Shown in pieces: positions 25,426-34,528 of a stretch of DNA of 44,121 nucleotides. Within the stretch, counting starts at the first letter, position 1, and each line of letters starts with the position of its first letter. The stretch covers positions 1 to 44,121 of the forward strand of contig JAISBL010000071.1 in NCBI GenBank assembly GCA_031266215.1, written 5' to 3'. A program made the position numbers and the translations under genes. The stretch comes from Tannerellaceae bacterium. GTDB taxonomy: Bacteria; Bacteroidota; Bacteroidia; Bacteroidales; Tannerellaceae. The notes beneath the pieces are model-generated. The model worked only from the letters and a program-made list of their open reading frames with translations, ran no database searches and was not told the origin of the DNA.

Positions 25426-26049
25426 ATGGAAAAATTAAAGTCTACATTACCCAATATGTTCCTCTCACTGATGATCACATGCTCGGCCTCCGGCATCATA
25501 TTAGCCGGAGCCAGCCTGTATACATCCGGGCCCATCGCCATATCCAAAGCCGCCGCGCTGGAAAAAGCCATCAAAGATGTAACGCCGGAATTTGATAACA
25601 ACCCGCTGGAGGACTCCTACAAAGGCGTTACTGCCGACGGAGATTCTCTCCTGATATATCCGGCAACCAAAGACGGACTACCCGTAGGCGTTGCAGTAGA
25701 CAGCTATACCAAAAACGGTTTTAGCGGTGAGATAAAAATAATAGTGGGATTTGACACGGAAGGGACACTGGTAAACTATTCCGTCCTCCAACATGCCGAA
25801 ACGCCCGGTTTAGGTTCAAAGATGGAGCTGTGGTTTCGCACCGACAAGAATAAGCAAAGTGTTATAGGACGCTCACTGGCTAACGGAAACCTGTCGGTAA
25901 CGAAAGACGGCGGAGACGTTGACGCTATCACGGCGTCAACCATTACCAGCCGGGCTTTCCTGAACGCCGTCAACCGGGCATACAGCGCCTATAAGGGAAC
26001 AGATTCCACTACCGGAGCTACAATAAAGAAAGGAGATAACGATGAATAA
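25426..26049 (+). CDS. rnfG: Rnf complex subunit G
   Basis: The 207-residue protein has one N-terminal membrane anchor and a periplasmic FMN-binding domain. The flavinylated Thr lies in DAITASTITSRAFLNAV, the equivalent of the usual SGATxTS motif with Ala and Ser in place of Gly and Ala. A flavin transferase (ApbE) would be needed, but none is in this window. It overlaps rnfE by 8 bases. Confidence 0.93.
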   Translation: MEKLKSTLPNMFLSLMITCSASGIILAGASLYTSGPIAISKAAALEKAIKDVTPEFDNNPLEDSYKGVTADGDSLLIYPATKDGLPVGVAVDSYTKNGFSGEIKIIVGFDTEGTLVNYSVLQHAETPGLGSKMELWFRTDKNKQSVIGRSLANGNLSVTKDGGDVDAITASTITSRAFLNAVNRAYSAYKGTDSTTGATIKKGDNDE

Positions 26050-26626
26050 CATAAAGATACTGTTAAACGGCATAATCAGGGAAAACCCCATTTTCGTCTT
26101 ACTGTTAGGCATGTGCCCTACGCTGGGCACAACCTCCTCGGCCATAAACGGGATGGGCATGGGGCTTGCCACCACCTTTGTGCTGACCTGTACAAATATG
26201 GCGATCTCAGCTTTGAAAAACCTTATACCAAATGCGGTGCGCATACCTGCTTATGTGGTTATCATTGCAACTTTCGTTACACCTCTGCAGATGTTCATAG
26301 AAGCCTTCCTGCCGTCGTTATACCAAAGCCTGGGATTGTTCATACCCCTGATTGTGGTTAACTGCATCGTTCTGGGTCGCGCCGAAGCCTTTGCAGGCAA
26401 ACACGGTGTGGTTCCGTCGGGGTTTGACGGACTGGGGACCGGACTGGGGTTCACCCTTGCTCTGACACTGCTGGGCGCTACGCGCGAACTGCTTGGGTCC
26501 GGAAAAGTTTTCAACCTTACTTTTATGCCTGAAGAATACGGTTCGCTTATCTTTGTGCTGGCTCCCGGAGCGTTTATAGCCCTGGGTTTCCTGATTGCTA
26601 TTATAAACAAGGTTCGTAAAGTCTGA
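26042..26626 (+). CDS. rnfE: Rnf complex subunit E
   Basis: The 194-residue membrane protein has six predicted helices and the RnfA/RnfE half-channel fold; KNLIPNAVRIPAYVVIIATFVT is the family pattern. It partners RnfA to carry the buried iron-sulfur site and to move ions. It starts inside the last codons of rnfG, suggesting translational coupling. Confidence 0.93.
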   Translation: MNNIKILLNGIIRENPIFVLLLGMCPTLGTTSSAINGMGMGLATTFVLTCTNMAISALKNLIPNAVRIPAYVVIIATFVTPLQMFIEAFLPSLYQSLGLFIPLIVVNCIVLGRAEAFAGKHGVVPSGFDGLGTGLGFTLALTLLGATRELLGSGKVFNLTFMPEEYGSLIFVLAPGAFIALGFLIAIINKVRKV

Positions 26627-26641
26627 TAACACACATAAGAG

Positions 26642-27214
26642 ATGGAATATATACTAATATTTATAGCAGCCGTATTTGTCAATAACATTGTATTATCACA
26701 ATTCCTCGGGATATGTCCCTTCCTGGGGGTATCCAGGAAGGTAGAGACGGCCGGAGGCATGAGCGCCGCCGTCACTTTTGTGCTCACCATTGCCACTATC
26801 GTAACATTCATTGTGCAGAAATACGTTCTTGACGCTTTTGGATTAGGCTTCATGCAAACAATTACTTTCATACTGATCATAGCATCTCTGGTGCAGATGC
26901 TTGAAATCATATTAAAGAAAGTATCCCCGGCCTTATACCAGGCTCTGGGCGTATACCTGCCGCTGATAACTACCAACTGTTGCGTACTGGGTGTCGCTAT
27001 AATGGTTATTCAGAAGGATTACAACTTATTGCAGGCCGTTGTGTACGCCATATCAACAGCCATTGGGTTTTCACTCGCACTGACAATCTTTGCCGGCATA
27101 CGTGAGCAACTGTCCGTTACGCACGTGCCGGAGGGAATGAAAGGAACGCCGATTGCACTCATCACCGCCGGATTACTCGCGATGGCCTTCATGGGTTTTT
27201 CCGGTATCGTATAA
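26642..27214 (+). CDS. rnfA: Rnf complex subunit A
   Basis: The 190-residue membrane protein is the inverted counterpart of RnfE, with NNIVLSQFLGICPFLGVS near the start and LITTNCCVLGVAIM in the middle. It is the last gene of the rseC-B-C-D-G-E-A set, so the complex is complete. galE follows after 13 bases, so read-through is likely. Confidence 0.94.
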   Translation: MEYILIFIAAVFVNNIVLSQFLGICPFLGVSRKVETAGGMSAAVTFVLTIATIVTFIVQKYVLDAFGLGFMQTITFILIIASLVQMLEIILKKVSPALYQALGVYLPLITTNCCVLGVAIMVIQKDYNLLQAVVYAISTAIGFSLALTIFAGIREQLSVTHVPEGMKGTPIALITAGLLAMAFMGFSGIV

Positions 27215-27227
27215 AAACACAATTATC

Positions 27228-28262
27228 ATGAACAAAAAGATCTTAGTAACAGGTGGAACCGGATATATCGGTTCGCACACAGTAGTAGAACTGCAAACCG
27301 CCGGATACGAAGTAGTCATCGTAGACAACCTCTCCAATTCCAGCGAAGACGTTATCGATGGCATAGAAAAGATAACGCATATACGTCCTGACTTTGTAAA
27401 GCTGGACTGTAACGACAAGGAACGCCTGAGCGCACTATTCCGCAATCACGCCGGCATACGCGGGATAATACACTTCGCCGCAAGTAAAGCCGTTGGCGAA
27501 TCGGTACACAAACCGCTGGAGTATTACCGTAACAACATCGTAACCCTTCTCAATCTTCTGGACCTGATGCCGGAATATAAGGCAGATGGTATTGTTTTCT
27601 CTTCCTCCTGCACTGTTTACGGTCAGCCCGATGTCCTTCCCGTGACCGAAGACGCACCGGTGAAGCCGGCGCTTTCGCCCTACGGAAACACCAAACAGAT
27701 AGACGAAGAAATCCTTCGCGACGCCATTCATGCCGGACTGCCGTTCAAGAGCATAATACTGAGGTATTTCAATCCGATAGGGGCGCATCCGAGCGCCGAA
27801 ATAGGCGAACTGCCAAACGGCGTGCCGCAGAACCTGGTTCCCTTTGTGACGCAGACCGCTATGGGCATACGTGGCGAACTTAGCGTATTCGGTAACGACT
27901 ACGACACCCCCGACGGTTCCTGCATACGCGACTATATCAACGTAACAGACCTGGCCAGGGCCCATGTCATCGCTATGGATCGAATGCTGGAAAACAAATC
28001 GGAAGCCCCCCTGGAGATATTCAACCTCGGCACAGGGCGCGGAGTATCGGTATTGGAACTTATCAATGCCTTTGAAAGCGCTACCGGTGTGAAAGTGCCC
28101 TACAGGATAGTCGGACGGCGCGAAGGCGATATAGAAAAAGTATGGGCCAACCCCCGGCATGCAAACCAGACGCTGGGATGGACGGCCGCAGAAACGATGG
28201 AAGACACGCTCCTGTCTGCCTGGAAGTGGCAGAAGAAACTCCGCGAACGCAACATACAGTAA
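27228..28262 (+). CDS. galE: UDP-glucose 4-epimerase
   Basis: From the ATG at 27228 the protein has 344 residues, the usual size. The Rossmann motif TGGTGYIGSH, the Ser in FSSSCTVYG and the catalytic YGNTK Tyr/Lys pair are intact, and RRxGD-like substrate residues (GRREGDIEKVWA) are present. It interconverts UDP-glucose and UDP-galactose using bound NAD+. The 25-residue extension in the ORF track overlaps rnfA and is unlikely. No other gal genes are nearby. Confidence 0.94.
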   Translation: MNKKILVTGGTGYIGSHTVVELQTAGYEVVIVDNLSNSSEDVIDGIEKITHIRPDFVKLDCNDKERLSALFRNHAGIRGIIHFAASKAVGESVHKPLEYYRNNIVTLLNLLDLMPEYKADGIVFSSSCTVYGQPDVLPVTEDAPVKPALSPYGNTKQIDEEILRDAIHAGLPFKSIILRYFNPIGAHPSAEIGELPNGVPQNLVPFVTQTAMGIRGELSVFGNDYDTPDGSCIRDYINVTDLARAHVIAMDRMLENKSEAPLEIFNLGTGRGVSVLELINAFESATGVKVPYRIVGRREGDIEKVWANPRHANQTLGWTAAETMEDTLLSAWKWQKKLRERNIQ

Positions 28263-28275
28263 CACCGGCAATACA

Positions 28276-29700
28276 TTGGCAGGAAACAATAAGCAACTAC
28301 CCGTACTGGAGGGCGTGGAAGTCAGCGGAGTGGCGGCGGAAGGGAAAGCGATAGCACGTGTTGGCGACCGCGTCATTTTCATCCCATACGCAGCTCCCGG
28401 AGACGTGGCGGATATTCAGTTGACAAGAAAGAAGAACAACTATGCCGAAGGCAAAGCCATACGCTTCCATAAATACTCTCCGCTACGGGTAGAACCTTTT
28501 TGCCGCCACTTCGGCACATGCGGAGGATGCAAATGGCAGCACCTCGGATACGAAGAACAATTGAAGTATAAGCAGCAGCAGGTGACCGACAGCCTCACAC
28601 GTATCGGTAAACTTCCCATGCCTGAGGAAATACTCCCGATCCTGGGCTCCGGGCAAACCCAATACTACCGCAACAAACTTGAATTTACCTTCTCCAATAA
28701 AAAGTGGCTGACAGAAGAGCAGATACGATCGCAGGAACACTTTGAAGACATGGACGGACTGGGATTTCACATCCCCGGCATGTTCGACAAAGTGCTCGAC
28801 ATCGACACCTGCTACCTCCAGGCAGATATATCAAACCGTATACGCCGGTGCGTAAGAGAATACTGCCTCTCCAACCACTATACCTTCTTTGACCTCCGGA
28901 AGCAGGAAGGACTTATGCGCACGCTCATCATACGCACCTCGCCGACGACAGGAGAGGTGATGCTGATAGTTGTCTTCTTCTACGAAGACAAAGCCAGGCG
29001 TGAAGCCCTCCTTTCGCACCTGTCCGCCACCTTCCCTGAAATAACATCGCTGCTGTACATCATAAACGATAAATGCAACGACACCATCACCGACCGGCAG
29101 GTGAACCTCTTCAGCGGCAAAGACCATATCATAGAAGAAATGGAAGGACTGCGCTTCACCGTCGGGCCAAAGTCATTCTACCAGACAAACAGTCTTCAGG
29201 CATATGAGCTATACAAAACGGTGCGGAGCTTCGCCGGTCTCACTGGAAATGAGTCGGTATACGACCTGTACACTGGAGCCGGCACGATAGCCGGCTTTAT
29301 ATCAGCACGGGCGCGTAAGGTCACCGGCATCGAGTATGTAACCGAAGCCATTGAAGACGCCCGCCTGAACACCCGCCTGAACGGTATCACCAACACGGAC
29401 TTCTTCGCCGGAGACATGAAAGACATCCTGACTGCCGATTTCATCCTCAGCCACGGGCGCCCGGACGTGATCATCACCGACCCGCCCCGCCAGGGAATGC
29501 ACCCGGGCGTCATCAGCGCCATAATGAACGCCATGCCCCGGCGCATCGTATACGTAAGCTGCAATCCGGCCACCCAGGCCAGAGACCTCAGCCTGCTGCA
29601 CCCAGGCTACACCCTGCGTAAGGTACAGCCCGTGGATATGTTTCCACACACACACCACGTAGAAAACGTAGCCCTCCTTACGAAAAATGAAGAAGACTGA
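28276..29700 (+). CDS. rlmD: 23S rRNA (uracil-C5)-methyltransferase, RlmD-like
   Basis: The protein has an N-terminal TRAM domain, a 4Fe-4S cysteine set (CRHFGTCGGCKWQ and DTCYL), a SAM-binding motif (YDLYTGAGTI), the ITDPPRQGM motif and the catalytic Cys in VYVSCNPATQARD. The track ORF starts at 28159, but its first 39 residues lie in the galE gene in another frame. Bacteroidales relatives begin near MARKK.LPLLE, which matches TTG GCA GGA AAC AAT AAG CAA at 28276. I therefore place the start at TTG, giving 474 residues. It lies 13 bases after galE and overlaps mltF. Confidence 0.9.
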   Translation: MAGNNKQLPVLEGVEVSGVAAEGKAIARVGDRVIFIPYAAPGDVADIQLTRKKNNYAEGKAIRFHKYSPLRVEPFCRHFGTCGGCKWQHLGYEEQLKYKQQQVTDSLTRIGKLPMPEEILPILGSGQTQYYRNKLEFTFSNKKWLTEEQIRSQEHFEDMDGLGFHIPGMFDKVLDIDTCYLQADISNRIRRCVREYCLSNHYTFFDLRKQEGLMRTLIIRTSPTTGEVMLIVVFFYEDKARREALLSHLSATFPEITSLLYIINDKCNDTITDRQVNLFSGKDHIIEEMEGLRFTVGPKSFYQTNSLQAYELYKTVRSFAGLTGNESVYDLYTGAGTIAGFISARARKVTGIEYVTEAIEDARLNTRLNGITNTDFFAGDMKDILTADFILSHGRPDVIITDPPRQGMHPGVISAIMNAMPRRIVYVSCNPATQARDLSLLHPGYTLRKVQPVDMFPHTHHVENVALLTKNEED

Positions 29701-31105
29701 CACCTGCGCCCTCCTGCTCTGCCTGCTCCCGGTAATCATGTGCGCAGGAGGATGCCGGGCCGGGGAAAAGCCGCACGGGGGAGATAACGAGCGCGTGGCC
29801 GCAGACTTCCCACAGATCATGGAGAAGGGGTATCTGACGGCAGTAACCCTGTACAGTTCGACATCATATTTCCTTTACCGTACAGAACCAATGGGTTATG
29901 AGTATGAACTGATAAATGATTTCGCCGCCTCCCACGGCCTTAAGCTAATCATAAAGGTTGCCGAAGACAGTTCGCACCTTATTGAGATGCTGCAAAACGG
30001 CGAGGCGGACGTTGTGGCGTACCCCATCGTCTACAACCAGGAACTGAAGCGCGAAGTCGCCTATTGCGGACGCCTGAGTACATCGACCCAGACGCTTGTC
30101 CAGCCTGCAGGTGATGGCGTAAAGCCGCTCACCGACGTGACCCAGCTGATCGGTAAAGACGTATACGTCGGGCGCGGAACTCCTTACTACGACCGCCTGG
30201 TCAACCTGGACAAGGAGCTCGGAGGCGGTATCCGCATCCATGAAGCAGAGGGCGACACCGGCGTTGAAGACCTTATAGAGATGGTCTCGGCCCGCAAAAT
30301 ACCCTACACCGTAAGCGACGACAGGACTGCGAGGCTGAACCGGACCTATTACCGCAATCTGGACGTAAGTCTGGATATCAGCTTCCGCCAGCGCTCCTCA
30401 TGGGTAGTACGCAGGAACTCGCCCCGGTTGTCGGCCGCCATCAACCGCTGGGCTTCGGGCAGGGCTGCCGACGATTCTTTCAAAGCCTCTGCAAAACGGT
30501 ACTTCGTCATGAGCAAAAAGATACTCGAACTAAGTATGCCTGAGATAAAGAAAGGACATATATCACCCTATGACTCACTGTTCAGGCAGCACGCCGCCAC
30601 GCTGGGATGGGACTGGCGCCTGCTGGCCGCCCTGGCCTATCAGGAATCGCACTTCAGGAACACCGTAACCTCATGGGCCGGCGCCAGTGGAGTGATGGGC
30701 ATAATGCCTTCCACGGCCCGGACGCTCAGAATACCCATCGACCACCTAACCGACCCGGAGGTAAACATACGCGCCGGCGTAGAAGTTCTCCGCCTCTTTC
30801 GCGAAGGACTGAGCGAGATAACCGACACGACGGAGCTGGTCCGCTTCACACTCGCCGCCTACAATGCCGGTATCGGGCACGTATACGACGCCCGCCGCCT
30901 GGCCGCGAAGTACGGCAAAGACCCCTCCGTATGGAACAACAACGTAGACAGCTTTATATTACTCAAACAGGAACCTGCCTTCTACAACGACGCCTCCTGC
31001 CGTTACGGCTACCTTCGCGGCCGCGAGACCTTCAACTATGTAAGGGAAATCCTCGGACGCTACGAATATTACTGCCGGCAGACTCAACAGTCACCTTCCA
31101 TATAA
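29687..31105 (+). CDS. mltF: Membrane-bound lytic transglycosylase F-like lipoprotein
   Basis: The 472-residue protein begins with a lipoprotein signal (LLPVIMCAGGCRAG). An SBP_bac_3 domain (about 45-280) binds an unknown ligand and regulates a C-terminal SLT domain (about 290-440), where the catalytic Glu is in YQESHFRN followed by SGVMGIMPSTA and AAYNAGIGHV. It cleaves peptidoglycan glycan strands with formation of 1,6-anhydro ends, from the periplasmic face. The ATG lies in the last codons of rlmD (14-base overlap). Confidence 0.92.
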   Translation: MKKTDTCALLLCLLPVIMCAGGCRAGEKPHGGDNERVAADFPQIMEKGYLTAVTLYSSTSYFLYRTEPMGYEYELINDFAASHGLKLIIKVAEDSSHLIEMLQNGEADVVAYPIVYNQELKREVAYCGRLSTSTQTLVQPAGDGVKPLTDVTQLIGKDVYVGRGTPYYDRLVNLDKELGGGIRIHEAEGDTGVEDLIEMVSARKIPYTVSDDRTARLNRTYYRNLDVSLDISFRQRSSWVVRRNSPRLSAAINRWASGRAADDSFKASAKRYFVMSKKILELSMPEIKKGHISPYDSLFRQHAATLGWDWRLLAALAYQESHFRNTVTSWAGASGVMGIMPSTARTLRIPIDHLTDPEVNIRAGVEVLRLFREGLSEITDTTELVRFTLAAYNAGIGHVYDARRLAAKYGKDPSVWNNNVDSFILLKQEPAFYNDASCRYGYLRGRETFNYVREILGRYEYYCRQTQQSPSI

Positions 31106-31117
31106 CCTGACGTACCC

Positions 31118-31224
31118 GCGGATAGTGATCCGGTACACATGCGGATAGTGATCCGGCATACACGCGGATAGTGATCCGGCACACACGCGGATAGTGATCC
31201 GGCGCACTCGCGGATAGTGATCCG
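31118..31224. repeat. Five 23-bp tandem repeats
   Basis: GCGGATAGTGATCCG starts at 31118, 31141, 31164, 31187 and 31210, always 23 bases apart, with variable 8-base tails such as GCATACAC. The core is identical in all five copies and contains an inverted repeat CGGAT/ATCCG with a 4-base centre. It lies between mltF and hypA. No spacers separate the units, so it is a minisatellite or a protein-binding cluster, not CRISPR. Confidence 0.9.
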
Positions 31225-31347
31225 CTATACCTTTACCCCAAAACCCGGTATATGGTGAGGCGACGGTGGCATTGCCCTCTGCACGGGAGGGTGTGATGAG
31301 TAAGAGAAAAGCATAAAGGAGGAATGCACGGTCATGAAAAATTGTAC

Positions 31348-31355
31348 TACATTTG
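31348..31355 (+). promoter_or_regulatory. -7 box for hypA
   Basis: TACATTTG fits TAnnTTTG and ends only 5 bases before the MHELS ATG at 31361, so the transcript may be leaderless or nearly so. It excludes the earlier in-frame ATG at 31334. No clear -33 box is present. Confidence 0.5.
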
Positions 31356-31360
31356 CCGGC

Positions 31361-31705
31361 ATGCATGAATTATCTATCGCGCAAAGCATAGTGGAACTTG
31401 CAGAAGAGCAGGCGGCCAAACGCCGGGCTTCAGGCGTTGAAGAGGTGGAGATAGAGATCGGACGCCTGGCCGGGGTAGAGTCTCAGACACTAAGGTTCGC
31501 CCTTCAGAGCGCAGTAAAGAACACGATGCTGGAAAAAGCGCATATCGTCTGCCATGATATTGACGGCGAAGGACGGTGCGGCGATTGCGACGCCACTTTC
31601 GCCATGCCGGAACTCTTCACACCATGCCCCCGGTGCGGGTCATACGCCGTCAGACTGATAAGAGGAAAAGAACTCCGCCTGAAATCAATTATTATCAATA
31701 AATAA
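31361..31705 (+). CDS. hypA: Nickel metallochaperone HypA
   Basis: The 114-residue protein has the invariant MHELS start, with the Ni-binding His2 and Glu3, and a zinc site made from two CxxC pairs (CGDC and CPRC). It delivers nickel to the large subunit of [NiFe]-hydrogenase or another Ni enzyme together with HypB. The ORF-track start nine codons earlier precedes the promoter and would bury the essential N-terminus. It is joined directly to hypB (TAA then ATG). Confidence 0.93.
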   Translation: MHELSIAQSIVELAEEQAAKRRASGVEEVEIEIGRLAGVESQTLRFALQSAVKNTMLEKAHIVCHDIDGEGRCGDCDATFAMPELFTPCPRCGSYAVRLIRGKELRLKSIIINK

Positions 31706-32416
31706 ATGTTTATGTGTTACGATCACGACCATCACTATGATGAACAAGCCGCTATCGCGGTAGAACAGGATATTTTGCAACGGAACAACCTCCTGGCCGA
31801 ACGCAACAGGGGATACTTTGAAGCAAAGCGTATATTGGCGCTGAACCTGATGAGCTCGCCCGGTTCGGGCAAAACCTCTCTGCTGGAGGAGACAATACGC
31901 CGGCTGAAAGACCGCCTGGATATATATGTGATCGAGGGCGACCAGCAAACCTCGAACGACGCCAACCGTATAGCCGCCCTTTCGGTCCCGGCCTTTCAGG
32001 TAAACACCGGGATGGGCTGCCATCTTGAGGCAGGAATGGTGAACCATGCCGTCAGACATCTGGAACCTTCAACAGGTGCGCTGCTGTTTATCGAGAACGT
32101 CGGGAACCTGGTCTGCCCCGCAATGTTTGACCTGGGTGAGGCAAAGAAAGTGGTTATTGTCAGTACAACCGAGGGCGACGACAAACCGCTTAAATACCCC
32201 AACATCTTCAGTGAAGCCGATGTATGCGTTATCAACAAGACCGATCTGCTCCCTTATCTCGGTGGGTTTGACATGCGCACACTGCGGGATAACATCTTAA
32301 AGGTCAATCCACGCACTCACGTCTTTGAGCTGTCGGCCGCAAAAGGCGACGGTATGGACGCCTGGTGCGGGTGGCTGCTTAAAAACCTGCCGGTATCCGC
32401 CGGCGGTAATGCCTGA
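31706..32416 (+). CDS. hypB: Hydrogenase nickel incorporation GTPase HypB
   Basis: The 236-residue GTPase has a P-loop SSPGSGKTS, a switch/metal site NTGMGCHLEAGMV, and NKTD for guanine recognition. The N-terminus has a short His-rich stretch (DHDHHYDEQ) instead of a long poly-His tail. It hydrolyses GTP while passing nickel from HypA to the client. The ATG at 31706 follows the hypA stop at once; an internal ATG at 31712 is possible. Other hyp genes (C, D, E, F) and hydrogenase subunits are not in the window. Confidence 0.93.
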   Translation: MFMCYDHDHHYDEQAAIAVEQDILQRNNLLAERNRGYFEAKRILALNLMSSPGSGKTSLLEETIRRLKDRLDIYVIEGDQQTSNDANRIAALSVPAFQVNTGMGCHLEAGMVNHAVRHLEPSTGALLFIENVGNLVCPAMFDLGEAKKVVIVSTTEGDDKPLKYPNIFSEADVCVINKTDLLPYLGGFDMRTLRDNILKVNPRTHVFELSAAKGDGMDAWCGWLLKNLPVSAGGNA

Positions 32417-32436
32417 CATAATTTAAATTGCAATAT

Positions 32437-34494
32437 ATGATAAACCGAGAATTAATTAATCCGCAAAGTATAGTTGTAGTCGGTGGCTCCAACAATGTAC
32501 ACAAGCCCGGCGGACGTACAGTGAGAAACCTGCTGGACGGTAAATACAAAGGGGAGCTCTATGTAGTGAACGCCAGGGAAACGGAAGTGCAGGGACTGAA
32601 GTCCTACCAAAACGCCGGCGACATTCCGGAAACGGAGCTTGCCATCATCTCCATACCGGGGCCGTCGTGCCCCGAAGTGATCGAAGTGCTTGCAAAAGAA
32701 AAAAAGGTTAAAGCCTTCATTGTCGTCTCTGCCGGCTTCGGGGAAGAATCAGCGGAAGGCGGCCTGCTGGAAGACAGGATACTGCAAAGCGTCAATGAGG
32801 CCGGCGCCACAATGATAGGGCCCAACTGCATCGGGATGATGAATATGAACTACCACGGCGTCTTTACCCAGCCGATCCCGGAGTTTCATCCCGAAGGCGT
32901 AGACTTTATATCAAGCTCCGGAGGGACGGCGCTCTTCATCATAGAGTCGGCCCTTACCAAGGGGCTTCGCTTCTCTTCGGTATGGACGGTAGGTAATTCC
33001 AAACAGGTAGGGGTAGAAGATGTGCTTGAATATATGGATCATAATTTTGATCCCCTGCTTGACTCAAAGATCAAGATGCTGTACGTGGAAAGCGTGAAGA
33101 ATCCCGACAAGCTGCTGTTCCACGCCTCCTCGCTTATCCGTAAGGGATGTCGCATAGCGGCCATCAAGGCCGGCAGCACCGAGTCGGGCAAACGCGCCGC
33201 ATCGTCGCATACCGGGGCCATAGCAAGCTCAGACTCTGCCGTGGAAGCCCTGTTCCGCAAGGCCGGTATTGTGAGGTGTTTCAGCCGCGAGGAGTTGACG
33301 ACCGTGGCGTGCATCTTCACCCTGAAGGAGATAAAAGGGAGGAACTGCGCCATAGTGACCCATGCCGGAGGGCCTGCCGTGATGCTGGCCGACGCCTTGT
33401 CCAAGGGCCGTATGAATGTGCCGAAACTGGAGGGCCCGATGGCAGACGAACTTAAGTCCAGACTATATCCCGGCTCAGCCGTGGGCAACCCCATTGACAT
33501 CATCGGGACGGGAACGCCGGAGCATCTGGCCACAGCTATTGATTACTGCGAACAGAATTTTGAAGAGATAGACCTGATGATGGTTATCTTCGGCAGTCCC
33601 GGACTGGTGAAGCTGTATGATACTTACGAAGTGCTTCATAAGAAGATGGAAGAATGTAAAAAGCCCATCTTCCCCGTCCTGCCATCCATTGTCACAGCCG
33701 GCCCGGAGGTTAAGAGCTTCATAAAAAAAGGGCACGTTAACTTCTCAGACGAGGTGACGCTTGGCACAGCCATCTCACGCGTGATCAACACTCCCAGACC
33801 TGCCGGTATGGATTTGCAGCTCTATGGTGTGAACATACCTGAAATACGCCGTATGCTGGAATCTATGACCGATGGCTATTTATCGCCTGAAGACGTGCGA
33901 AGGATACTGAAAACCGCACAGATACCGCTCGTGGAAGAGCTCGTGACAACCGACAGGCAGGAACTGGCGGCTTTCGCCCGGAAAGTGAAATACCCGGTAG
34001 TGATAAAGGTGGTAGGTCCGGTACACAAGAGTGATATAGGCGGCGTGGCGCTCAATATACGCGGCGAAGAGCACCTGATGTTTGAATACGAAAGGATGAT
34101 GAAGCTGCCGGAAGTTGTTGCCGTCATGATACAACCCATGCTGAAAGGACAGGAACTGTTCCTTGGCGCCAAGTACGAAGACCGCTTCGGGCACATTGTC
34201 CTGTGCGGCCTGGGCGGTATATTCGTGGAAGTGCTTCAGGATGTGTCTTACGGACTGGCGCCGCTCTCGTACGACGAGACATTTTCAATGATCCGCTCCC
34301 TTCGCGGCTACCCGATAATTAAAGGAACCAGGGGGCAGAAAGGAATAGACGAACAACAGTACGCCGACATCATTGTACGTCTCTCTACTCTGCTGCGTAT
34401 CTCGCCGGAAATCAAAGAGATTGATATAAATCCGCTACTGGCCACCGACCGTGGTCTGTTTGCCGTAGACGCACGAATCAGGATTGAAAAATAG
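32437..34494 (+). CDS. ADP-forming acetate-CoA ligase, fused alpha-beta
   Basis: The 685-residue protein has a CoA-binding domain (about 5-130), two succinyl-CoA-synthetase-like ligase domains with the phospho-His motif SSHTGAIASSD (His near 253), and a C-terminal ATP-grasp domain (about 465-685; VIKVVGPVHKSDIGGV). It converts acyl-CoA, ADP and phosphate to acid, CoA and ATP, gaining ATP by substrate-level phosphorylation. The acyl substrate (acetate, propionate or branched acids) is not evident. I use ATG 32437; TTG at 32428 also fits. It follows hypB by 20 bases and may share its promoter. Confidence 0.88.
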   Translation: MINRELINPQSIVVVGGSNNVHKPGGRTVRNLLDGKYKGELYVVNARETEVQGLKSYQNAGDIPETELAIISIPGPSCPEVIEVLAKEKKVKAFIVVSAGFGEESAEGGLLEDRILQSVNEAGATMIGPNCIGMMNMNYHGVFTQPIPEFHPEGVDFISSSGGTALFIIESALTKGLRFSSVWTVGNSKQVGVEDVLEYMDHNFDPLLDSKIKMLYVESVKNPDKLLFHASSLIRKGCRIAAIKAGSTESGKRAASSHTGAIASSDSAVEALFRKAGIVRCFSREELTTVACIFTLKEIKGRNCAIVTHAGGPAVMLADALSKGRMNVPKLEGPMADELKSRLYPGSAVGNPIDIIGTGTPEHLATAIDYCEQNFEEIDLMMVIFGSPGLVKLYDTYEVLHKKMEECKKPIFPVLPSIVTAGPEVKSFIKKGHVNFSDEVTLGTAISRVINTPRPAGMDLQLYGVNIPEIRRMLESMTDGYLSPEDVRRILKTAQIPLVEELVTTDRQELAAFARKVKYPVVIKVVGPVHKSDIGGVALNIRGEEHLMFEYERMMKLPEVVAVMIQPMLKGQELFLGAKYEDRFGHIVLCGLGGIFVEVLQDVSYGLAPLSYDETFSMIRSLRGYPIIKGTRGQKGIDEQQYADIIVRLSTLLRISPEIKEIDINPLLATDRGLFAVDARIRIEK

Positions 34495-34497
34495 TAC

Positions 34498-34505
34498 TAT
34501 ATTTG
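34498..34505 (+). promoter_or_regulatory. -7 box for the small acidic protein gene
   Basis: TATATTTG fits TAnnTTTG and lies 23 bases before the ATG at 34529, just after the ligase stop. It indicates that the start given in the ORF track (34484) is too early. No clear -33 box is present. Confidence 0.5.
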
Positions 34506-34528
34506 CGGCACATAAATCAAAAGAAATC

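Noticed and set aside
27435-28382. 315-residue minus-strand ORF
   Set aside because: Shadow of galE and the start of rlmD; low-complexity, no recognisable motif.
31118-31224. CRISPR array
   Set aside because: Repeats touch each other with only 8 variable bases; no spacers of 25-40 bases and no cas genes.
31091-31366. 91-residue minus-strand ORF with repeated ITIR
   Set aside because: The repetition comes from the 23-bp array, whose period is not a multiple of three, so the frame does not keep a consistent peptide.
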